A stretch of DNA of 61,879 bases. Origin: Chitinimonas viridis. Lineage in GTDB: Bacteria; Pseudomonadota; Gammaproteobacteria; Burkholderiales; Chitinimonadaceae. The notes beneath the pieces are model-generated. The model was given only the letters and a program-made list of their open reading frames with translations, made no database searches and had not been told where the DNA came from. Location of the stretch: positions 845,191 to 907,069 of the forward strand of contig NZ_JAUFPU010000018.1 in the NCBI RefSeq assembly GCF_030409555.1, in the 5' to 3' direction. The translations under genes were made by a program, and so were the position numbers. Below are positions 55,975 through 61,879 of the stretch, in pieces; the stretch's first letter is position 1, and each line of letters starts with the position of its first letter.

Positions 55975-56460
55975 TTATAGTTCGTTATTTGCTTGGTGTG
56001 CTACCCAAGCGGTGCTGTTTAGTAGTGACTCATCTGATAGGAATTTCTCGAATCGACGAGCCAGATCCTCGTCAATATCCAATAATCCCTCGGCCGCCTT
56101 GGGCTCCCCTTGCTGTCGCGCAACCCTTGGAAACGCTATACGCGCTTCCGTACTAAGGAGTTGTTCTACTGTCCCGGCGTGAACATCCAGAGCAATAGAT
56201 TGCGAGCAGCGACCCACAGACCACATTTTAACTGGTGCCATCCACCCGCAGCCAACAGACGTAGTCCCTTCACCATTCAGCAGTAAAATCCGGCGTTCAC
56301 GCACAGCAACACATAGCTCCTTCCAGCCCCAACCCTTAACAAGTACTGGTGTAAGGCCGTGATATGCCGAATTTTTGTCAAATTTCAAAAGCAGGCCGTC
56401 AAGTGCCTCGCCATAGACAAAAATATTTAAGTCTTGGGATGCAAGTTCTTCAACGTTCAT
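55975..56460 (-). CDS. Unrecognised 161-aa protein heading the YcaO-TfuA operon
   Basis: 161 aa with a strong AGGAGG ribosome site. No signal peptide, transmembrane helix or known domain. The first half is strand-rich (NIFVYGEALDGLLLKFD; ERRILLLNGEGTTSVGCGW), the second half is more helical and charged, ending FLSDESLLNSTAWVAHQANNEL. Three cysteines occur at 50, 71 and 84. It directly precedes YcaO with no spacing, so it may be the substrate or an accessory factor. It is longer than most RiPP precursors and has no clear leader cleavage site. Confidence 0.6.
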   Translation of the reverse strand: MNVEELASQDLNIFVYGEALDGLLLKFDKNSAYHGLTPVLVKGWGWKELCVAVRERRILLLNGEGTTSVGCGWMAPVKMWSVGRCSQSIALDVHAGTVEQLLSTEARIAFPRVARQQGEPKAAEGLLDIDEDLARRFEKFLSDESLLNSTAWVAHQANNEL

Positions 56461-56782
56461 TACAAATTCCTCCTAAAGATCAACGGTAACTGCTAGAACA
56501 GTTACAGCTTATGGTGGGGCGGTCGAAACCAAATTACCACCCACTTATGTTAGCCAGCACTTTAGGCTTAGACTAGCTAGCCCTATTTGTAAAGAGCTGC
56601 GCACTTTAGCTGTAAAATACGAACATCAGGTTAGGTGAATCTGCAACGGATTGAGGCGTGCGAATAGGAATCGCGAAGTTGATGGTCTTAGTCAGAATTA
56701 TTTTATTACCCCCGCCCTTGAACCCCACCCACCCCCATGCTCTAATCCCCCCAAACAACCATACAAAATCAAGGGGGAAGCA
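56461..56782. other. Divergent region between the YcaO operon and comM
   Basis: 322 bp. It holds the ribosome site and presumed promoter of the operon, the inverted repeat 56486-56505, the right copy of GTAAAGAGCTG (56589-56599), and on the plus strand the AAGGGGGAAG site of comM. No peptide gene of convincing quality was seen on either strand. Confidence 0.5.
56486..56505. promoter_or_regulatory. Inverted repeat GTAACTG-N6-CAGTTAC before the island operon
   Basis: Perfect 7-bp arms separated by CTAGAA, 26 bp upstream of the first start codon. Either an operator for an unlinked regulator or an RNA hairpin in the leader. Confidence 0.5.
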
Positions 56783-58273
56783 GTGTCTCTGGCCGTACTC
56801 TACAGCCGCGCACTCAACGGGGTAGCCGCGCCCGAAGTGGTGGTGGAAGCCCATCTGGCGAACGGATTGCCGTCTTTCACCATTGTTGGCCTGCCCGATG
56901 CCGAGGTGAAGGAGGCCCGCGACCGGGTGCGGGCGGCCATACAGACGGCGCGCTATGAGTTCCCGGCCCGGCGTATAACCGTCAATCTGGCACCGGCCGA
57001 TTTGCCCAAGGAAAGTGGCCGGTTCGATCTGCCCATTGCGCTGGGCATTTTGGCGGCCAGCGGGCAGATACCGGCCGACAAGCTGGCCGAGTATGAGTTT
57101 GCCGGCGAACTGGCGCTGACCGGCGAGTTGCGGCCGGTGCGTGGTGCGCTGGCGATGTCGCTGGCGGCCAGCAAGGCGGGGCGGCGTTTTGTGTTGCCGC
57201 AGGCCAATGCCGATGAGGCGGCGCTGATAGGTGATAGCACGGTGTTTGGCGCGGCCAGCCTGCTGGCCGTGTGCGCTCACCTGGGCGGCCATACCCTGCT
57301 GCCACGCCACCCTGTGCCAGCCCATCTGCAACTGGCGCACTATCCCGACCTGGCCGATGTAAAAGGCCAGCAGCCCGCCAAGCGTGCGCTGGAGATTGCG
57401 GCGGCTGGTGGGCATTCGCTGCTGATGGTGGGCCCACCTGGCACCGGCAAATCCATGCTGGCTTCGCGCCTGCCTGGCCTCTTGCCACCCATGGACGAGG
57501 CCTCGGCGCTGGAAGCGGCAGCACTGCAGTCGCTGGGTTCGCAGGGTTTCCAGGCAGAGCGGTTTGGCCAGCGGCCCTATAGGGCGCCGCACCATACCGC
57601 CTCGGCCGTGGCCCTGGTTGGGGGCGGTTCAGAGCCCCGGCCCGGCGAGATATCCCTGTCGCACAATGGGGTGTTGTTTCTGGACGAGCTGCCAGAGTTC
57701 GACCGCAAGGTGCTGGAGGTGCTGCGCGAGCCGCTGGAAAACCGCCGTATCGTGATCTCCCGCGCCGCCCGGCAGGCGGAGTTTCCCGCTGCCTTTCAGC
57801 TGGTTGCGGCCATGAACCCCTGCCCCTGCGGTTATCGCGGCCACCCATCGGGGCGCTGCCGTTGTACGCCAGACCAGGTGAGTCGTTATGCCGGCAAGCT
57901 CTCCGGCCCGTTTCTGGATCGTATTGACCTGATCATCGAAGTCCCCGCTGTCAGCCAATCGGAGTTGAGCGCGCCCGCCGCAGGCGAGGACAGTGCACGG
58001 GTGCGTGAGCGGGTGGGGCGAGCCCATGCGCGGCAGCACGCCCGTCAGGGCAGGGACAACGCCCGGCTAGGCAGCCGCGAGCTGGACACCGTGGCCAAGC
58101 TCGATGGCGAAGGCCAGCAGTTGCTGGATCTGGCCATGCAAAGGCTGGATCTCTCCGCCCGCGCCTACCACCGCATATTGCGGGTGGCGCGCACCATTGC
58201 CGATCTGGCCGGCAGCGAGCTGATTGCGGCAGGCCATCTGGCCGAGGCGATCCAGTATCGCCGCGCCATCTAG
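56783..58273 (+). CDS. comM: ComM/YifB family Mg-chelatase-like ATPase
   Basis: ComM is a hexameric helicase that promotes branch migration while incoming DNA is integrated in natural transformation. 496 aa from GTG 56783, with AAGGGGGAAG before it; the start MSLAVLYSRALNG is the family standard. ChlI-domain N-terminus (about 1-180), Walker A GPPGTGKS (217-224), GVLFLDELPEF (Walker B), and a zinc-ribbon-like CPCGYRGHPSGRCRC. It follows the AT-rich island in a GC-rich context and is followed closely by a methyltransferase-like gene. Confidence 0.94.
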   Translation: MSLAVLYSRALNGVAAPEVVVEAHLANGLPSFTIVGLPDAEVKEARDRVRAAIQTARYEFPARRITVNLAPADLPKESGRFDLPIALGILAASGQIPADKLAEYEFAGELALTGELRPVRGALAMSLAASKAGRRFVLPQANADEAALIGDSTVFGAASLLAVCAHLGGHTLLPRHPVPAHLQLAHYPDLADVKGQQPAKRALEIAAAGGHSLLMVGPPGTGKSMLASRLPGLLPPMDEASALEAAALQSLGSQGFQAERFGQRPYRAPHHTASAVALVGGGSEPRPGEISLSHNGVLFLDELPEFDRKVLEVLREPLENRRIVISRAARQAEFPAAFQLVAAMNPCPCGYRGHPSGRCRCTPDQVSRYAGKLSGPFLDRIDLIIEVPAVSQSELSAPAAGEDSARVRERVGRAHARQHARQGRDNARLGSRELDTVAKLDGEGQQLLDLAMQRLDLSARAYHRILRVARTIADLAGSELIAAGHLAEAIQYRRAI

Positions 58274-58286
58274 GGGAGTGTCTGCC

Positions 58287-59129
58287 ATGTTCGACCCTCT
58301 GCAAACCACCCTGCCTGCGCTCTCTGCCGAGCTGCTGGCCGCTGCCCTGGGTGCAGCCGCCGGGCAGGCGGTGCCGCTGTATCAGCCACGGATGTGGATA
58401 CCGCAGTTCCCTGATTATCAGCAGGATGCCTGGTCGGTGCGGCAGGTGCCCATGCTGACCATGAAGGGTTACTGGGGCAGCCCCTACCTGGTCGCCAACA
58501 CTACCATGCTGATGCGCCACGGCCGTGAGAGCTGGATGTCGGTTACGCCGTCCGAGCTGGAGAGCCAGGAGCTGGGTTGCCGGCTGGCCCAGGGCCACAC
58601 CGTGGTACTGGGTTTCGGCATGGGTATCGCCGCTTGCAATGCTGCGCTCAACCCGGCAGTGAGCAAGGTCACCGTCGTTGAATACGACCCAATTGTGCTC
58701 GATCTGGCTGAAACAGCCGGCATCATCGCCCAATTACCCGTCGACATCGCCGCCAAGGTGACCCTGCTGCAGGGTGACGCCCACCACTGGCAGCCTGGTG
58801 AGGCGGTCGATACCCTGCTGGCCGATTATTGGTTCCCCTTCTACGACCCCGAGCGGCTAGCCGAGATGCGTGCTGTGCAAGCACGTGTGGCGGCCAAGCA
58901 GGTGTTCTTCTGGGGCCAGGAATTGAACCTGGCCTGGCTGATACACCAACGCCACGGCGAAGTCTGCGCGCTGGACGATACCGCCCTGGCCGAGCTGATC
59001 GCCACCGACGCTGGCCTGCCCCTGCTATGGCCACGCGGCGAAGATTACGGGACGGCGATCAGCACCGCCGCACGGCATTGGCTACCCCTAGCCGTAAGGC
59101 AAGGTATGCGCTGGCCGATGCCGGCCTGA
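58287..59129 (+). CDS. SAM-dependent methyltransferase-like protein
   Basis: 280 aa from ATG 58287 (GGGGAG before it). A Rossmann-type segment TVVLGFGMGIAACNAALNP...VTVVEYDPIVLDLAE resembles class I methyltransferases and spermidine synthases. The N-terminal 90 residues and the late DYWFPFYDP are not typical of a named family, and no catalytic residues for a particular substrate are evident. It lies 13 bp after comM and is probably co-transcribed. Confidence 0.65.
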   Translation: MFDPLQTTLPALSAELLAAALGAAAGQAVPLYQPRMWIPQFPDYQQDAWSVRQVPMLTMKGYWGSPYLVANTTMLMRHGRESWMSVTPSELESQELGCRLAQGHTVVLGFGMGIAACNAALNPAVSKVTVVEYDPIVLDLAETAGIIAQLPVDIAAKVTLLQGDAHHWQPGEAVDTLLADYWFPFYDPERLAEMRAVQARVAAKQVFFWGQELNLAWLIHQRHGEVCALDDTALAELIATDAGLPLLWPRGEDYGTAISTAARHWLPLAVRQGMRWPMPA

Positions 59130-59137
59130 ACAGCCGC

Positions 59138-59770
59138 TTAGCTGGGCGCATACCGGCACAGCATCATCTGCACCGCCTCCTCCAGCTGGTCGGCCAGATA
59201 GCTTGCGTCCAACGCCGGCAGGCCCAGTTGCAGGCGGATCAGTGATTCCCCCTGCAGCATCGCCAGAAACAGGTCGGCGGCCAGCCGTGGCTGGGGAATG
59301 CGCAGCACACCGGCGGCATCCACCTGCGTCAGGTATTGAGCCACCATGGTGATGGCCTTGTCCGGACCTTCCTGAAAAAACGCCATGCTGGCCTCGGGTT
59401 GCTGGCCCAGCGTGGCTTCCATCATACGGAAATGTGCCCGAACACTTTCGTGCTGCACCAGACCCAAAAACTGTCGGGCGATGCTGCGCAGGCTTTCGGC
59501 AGGCTTGCGCGGGTCCAGCTGCTGGGTGGGTGCCTGCTCGAATGCGCCGTTGGTACGAGCGCCTACCACCGCCTCAAATAAGGCCTGCTTGGATGGGAAG
59601 TAGCTGTAGATGGTCATCTTGGAGACGCCTGACGCTTGTGCGATGGCGTCCAGACTGGCGCGCTCGTAGCCTTGGGCCAGGAAGTGCACACGGGCTGCTT
59701 CGAGCAGGCGACGCATGCGTTCTGGGTCGCGCGGGCGACCGCGTTGACGGTGCTCTGTGGTGTTTTTCAT
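59138..59770 (-). CDS. TetR/AcrR family transcriptional regulator
   Basis: 210 aa. N-terminal HTH (ASLDAIAQASGVSKMTIYSYFPSKQALFEAVV, about 38-69) followed by an all-helical ligand domain of the AefR-like C-terminal type. Divergent from the MipA/OmpV gene, with an inverted repeat between their starts at 59772-59796, so it very probably represses itself and that gene. Such regulators often control permeability or efflux genes in response to small hydrophobic molecules. Confidence 0.92.
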   Translation of the reverse strand: MKNTTEHRQRGRPRDPERMRRLLEAARVHFLAQGYERASLDAIAQASGVSKMTIYSYFPSKQALFEAVVGARTNGAFEQAPTQQLDPRKPAESLRSIARQFLGLVQHESVRAHFRMMEATLGQQPEASMAFFQEGPDKAITMVAQYLTQVDAAGVLRIPQPRLAADLFLAMLQGESLIRLQLGLPALDASYLADQLEEAVQMMLCRYAPS

Positions 59771-59771
59771 T

Positions 59772-59796
59772 TATTTACTTTACCAGATAGTAAATA
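59772..59796. promoter_or_regulatory. TetR-type operator between tetR and mipA genes
   Basis: Perfect inverted repeat TATTTACT-N9-AGTAAATA (25 bp), two bases upstream of the TetR start. The AT-rich setting contains the likely promoter of the regulator. The OmpV-like gene starts about 130 bp away. Confidence 0.7.
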
Positions 59797-59922
59797 CTAC
59801 TTGCATTGGTTTACTCGGCAGTATAAAAAATAGCGCCTGGCCGGCCAAGCACCGGCGTGGCACCCGCCTGCCCAAGCGGAATCCAAACCGAACGAGGCGA
59901 TCTTCGCCTACAGGAGCTATTC

Positions 59923-60678
59923 ATGCTGCGTACTACCCTGATTGCGGCGCTGCTTGCGCCTTTCCCGCTCACCACGCTGGCCCAGACCGAACCCTGGTCT
60001 GTTGGCATCGGTGTGGGCGGTGGCCAAGCGATATACCACGATCAAGACAACAAGCCGATGCCGCTACCCCTGCTGCGCTACCGTGGTGAGCATTTCTTCG
60101 TGGAAGGCGATACTGTGGGCGTCACGGTATTCAACACGGCCAAACTGAGTGGGGCGCTGCTGCTGCGGAGCGAGATGCAGGAATACAATCCCGCCGATGC
60201 CAAGCAGCTTGCCTTTGCCAGGCTGGATAAACGGCGCGCCAGCCCGCTGGCCGGGATGCAGCTCAGTTATCGGCCAGGGCAGTTCGACAGCCTGGCATTC
60301 ACGGTCTATGGCGACATCAGCCAGCACCATCGCAGTGTCATCCCGGCGATAGGCTGGCAACACCGGTTCGCGGCATCGGGGCCGGATACCCAGTATTTCA
60401 GCAGCGCAGAGCTGCGCTTTCATGGCAAGAAGTACAATCGCTATTACTACGGCATCAGCACGGCCGAATCGGCCCGCAGCGGCTTGGCGGCCCATGCGCC
60501 CGCTGCCAGTGAGCAGTTCGAGTACGCACTAGGGGTCAATCACCGCATCAGCCCCTCCTGGTCGCTGACCGCCATCGCCAGCGTGCGCAATATCGGCCGG
60601 GAACTCGACAACAGCCCCATGGTGGCGCGTCGCCGGGTAGGCAGTCTATTGGTGGGGGCCAGCTACCGGCTGGACTAG
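59923..60678 (+). CDS. MipA/OmpV family outer-membrane protein
   Basis: 251 aa from ATG 59923, preceded by CAGGAGC. Signal peptide MLRTTLIAALLAPFPLTTLAQ. The mature part alternates short hydrophobic strands with turns (GVGGGQAIYHDQ; LLRYRGEHFFVEGDTVGV; GISTAESARSG) and ends in a strand with the aromatic-rich LLVGASYRLD, like other MipA/OmpV barrels. These proteins scaffold murein enzymes or form channels. A small leader hairpin (AGGCGA/TCGCCT) lies near 59895-59909. Confidence 0.88.
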   Translation: MLRTTLIAALLAPFPLTTLAQTEPWSVGIGVGGGQAIYHDQDNKPMPLPLLRYRGEHFFVEGDTVGVTVFNTAKLSGALLLRSEMQEYNPADAKQLAFARLDKRRASPLAGMQLSYRPGQFDSLAFTVYGDISQHHRSVIPAIGWQHRFAASGPDTQYFSSAELRFHGKKYNRYYYGISTAESARSGLAAHAPAASEQFEYALGVNHRISPSWSLTAIASVRNIGRELDNSPMVARRRVGSLLVGASYRLD

Positions 60679-60704
60679 CCACCCACCACCACAGCACAAT
60701 TCTG

Positions 60705-61148
60705 CTAGGGCTGCTTGAACGGCCGCGCGCGGCAAACCGGGCAGTACAGGTAGACCGGCTCGCCCTCACCCAGGCGCAAGCTGCCCTGGCGGAACTGGCT
60801 GATCTGCCATAGGCCTACCCGGCCGTCCTTGAAACGCACTTCGCCGCTGGCATAGCAGGGCGACCAGTCCAACTGGTGCAGGGCGTCCTGCTTGTCGACC
60901 TCGCCCGCCCGGGCAAGAAACTGTCTAACTTGCCGCACGCTCAGCTTGAAGCCATCGCAGCGTACGGCGGGGTTGGTTTCCTGGGCGGATTTCATGCCGT
61001 TTTGCTGGATGATCACCTGCTTGATGGCGGGCAGCTTGCTGGGGCAGAGCCGGGGTTCGAATTCGCTGCCGGCGCTGCAGCCATCATTGGCCTGGGCCAG
61101 GCTGGCGGCAAGCCCCAGCGTAGCCGCTATCCACCAGCGGCCTACCAT
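60705..61148 (-). CDS. Small exported protein, possible immunity partner of the amidase
   Basis: 147 aa from ATG 61148. Signal peptide (MVGRWWIAATLGLAASLAQA), mature part with six Cys, including CSAG, CDGF, CYAS and a final CPVC pair. No family recognised. Its start overlaps the stop of the amidase gene by 7 bp. By position and export it could protect the cell from the amidase, as Tai immunity proteins do in type VI systems; this is inference. Confidence 0.6.
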   Translation of the reverse strand: MVGRWWIAATLGLAASLAQANDGCSAGSEFEPRLCPSKLPAIKQVIIQQNGMKSAQETNPAVRCDGFKLSVRQVRQFLARAGEVDKQDALHQLDWSPCYASGEVRFKDGRVGLWQISQFRQGSLRLGEGEPVYLYCPVCRARPFKQP

Positions 61149-61723
61149 GCGGCGGTACTCGCTTCGGTGGGGTTCTTGCGCGACACATCGGGGTGACGGA
61201 ACACCTCTGTCGGTGCAATACCCAGCGTTTGCGATAGCTCGGCCACCAGCCATTTCAGCGAGCCGTTCTGTGCAGCCGTCACCGCCACATAGCTACCGTT
61301 GGCCTGGGCCTCGCCCACCAGCTCAATACCGATGGAATCCTGGTTGGCTGGAAAACGTGCCGGTGCCTGCTTGGCTATTTCGCGCTTGTTCTCGGCCGTG
61401 GGGGAGAAAGTCTTGAGCGCCTTGATCTCGACCGGCGTACACCGGTTCTCCAGCAAACAACGGGCTTTGAGCTTGCCCACATGCCAGGTCTGCTGACTGA
61501 GCGAGGCGGTCTGGTAGATCGTGCCGTCTTTCTCAATCAGGAAGTGGGCGCCGTTGGCCGATGCGTTCTTATAGCTGCTTAGCGATGACTGGGCGGTGCT
61601 GCCACCGGTCTGGTGCACGATGATGCCGCTGACCAGCTTCATCTGGCCGCGTTCGATACTGGTGGCGCGTGCGGCGTGTACGCGTGGATTGACCACCATG
61701 CCCTCCTTGTCGATCAACAGCAT
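61142..61723 (-). CDS. N-acetylmuramoyl-L-alanine amidase (type VI effector-like)
   Basis: 193 aa, no signal peptide. Amidase_2/PGRP-like zinc fold: His37 (IIVHQTGG), His81 (TWHVGK), Glu134 (IGIELVGE), His177 and Lys183 (FRHPDVSRKNP), matching the H/H zinc pair and catalytic residues of amidases. The absence of a secretion signal and the coupled exported partner resemble peptidoglycan-amidase effectors of type VI secretion. AAGGAAAAAT precedes the ATG. No type VI structural gene is in the window. Confidence 0.75.
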   Translation of the reverse strand: MLLIDKEGMVVNPRVHAARATSIERGQMKLVSGIIVHQTGGSTAQSSLSSYKNASANGAHFLIEKDGTIYQTASLSQQTWHVGKLKARCLLENRCTPVEIKALKTFSPTAENKREIAKQAPARFPANQDSIGIELVGEAQANGSYVAVTAAQNGSLKWLVAELSQTLGIAPTEVFRHPDVSRKNPTEASTAAW

Positions 61724-61826
61724 ATTTTTCCTTATTGGTGGGGATGCTTGGCACAGGGGGTGGCAGGCAGCAAACTATGCATGTGTCATTGCCAGGCCGC
61801 AAGTGGTGTTATGCCCTTGGCCGGCA

Positions 61827-61860
61827 CCCCGCCAGCCCCGGCAAGGCGGGGCTGGCGGGG
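61827..61860. terminator. 14-bp perfect hairpin near the right edge
   Basis: CCCCGCCAGCCCCG pairs perfectly with CGGGGCTGGCGGGG across a 6-nt loop. Neither side has a clear T tract inside the window, so it may be a terminator or a repeat element. Confidence 0.45.
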
Positions 61861-61879
61861 CGACACACCCTGGCTAGGC

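Noticed and set aside
59857-59922. Extended N-terminus of the MipA/OmpV frame
   Set aside because: The internal ATG at 59923 has the AGGAG site and begins a clean signal peptide; the extension has neither.
61047-61063. GGTTCGAATTC resembling a tRNA T-arm
   Set aside because: It is inside the small exported protein gene and no cloverleaf can be built around it.
1-61879. CRISPR arrays, rRNA and tRNA genes
   Set aside because: None seen: no regularly spaced short repeats with spacers and no rRNA or tRNA motifs on either strand.

Overview
The window is a GC-rich chromosomal stretch of a Gram-negative bacterium. Gene content and protein style (PHA synthase, MipA/OmpV, RlmF, AlgR/LytTR pair, yqgE-ruvX-pyrB-pyrC' block, ComM) suggest a betaproteobacterium of the Neisseriales/Burkholderiales type, perhaps Chitinimonas-like. 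That placement is inference; no rRNA or tRNA gene is present to settle it.

Layout. 1-8 kb: minus-strand central carbon block (tkt, gap, pgk, a DUF4349 lipoprotein, fba) followed by a methionine-type aminotransferase that runs off the left edge. 8-14 kb: a secreted zinc-type lipase, a large membrane protein and a pair of exported/anchored unknown proteins. 14-22 kb: rlmF, a dienelactone hydrolase, a MerR regulator with its divergent target, trhO, a metallophosphoesterase and phaC. 22-31 kb: a tricorn-type protease, a second metallophosphoesterase, a GNAT-DUF924 fusion, proB, msrQ and a copper chaperone, with a family of GC-rich hairpin repeats between them. 31-42 kb: queC, queE, parC, an acyl-CoA-binding protein and a pyrimidine operon whose dihydroorotase has lost its metal ligands. 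42-50 kb: photolyase, hydrolases, an ECF sigma operon and a LytS/LytTR two-component system.

The standout is 51.4-56.6 kb: a visibly AT-rich island holding a tight five-gene minus-strand operon. It encodes an unrecognised 161-aa protein, a YcaO enzyme, a fusion of TfuA with an HExxH peptide-hydroxylase-like domain, a MoaD/ThiS-like small protein ending in Gly-Gly, and a JmjC/cupin-type oxygenase. I read it as a peptide or protein modification (RiPP-like) system in which YcaO-TfuA thioamidates a backbone, the Gly-Gly protein may bring sulfur, and two predicted iron-dependent enzymes may hydroxylate the product. A decayed membrane-protein gene and an 11-bp direct repeat lie at its edges.

56.7-61.9 kb returns to GC-rich housekeeping and accessory genes: comM, a methyltransferase-like protein, a TetR/OmpV pair with a clear operator, and a peptidoglycan amidase with a small exported partner that resembles a type VI effector-immunity pair.

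Between 30.9 and 49.9 kb there are two near-perfect parS-like sites and a cluster of DnaA-box-like sequences. Most genes to the left of that cluster are on the minus strand, so this part of the chromosome may be origin-proximal.
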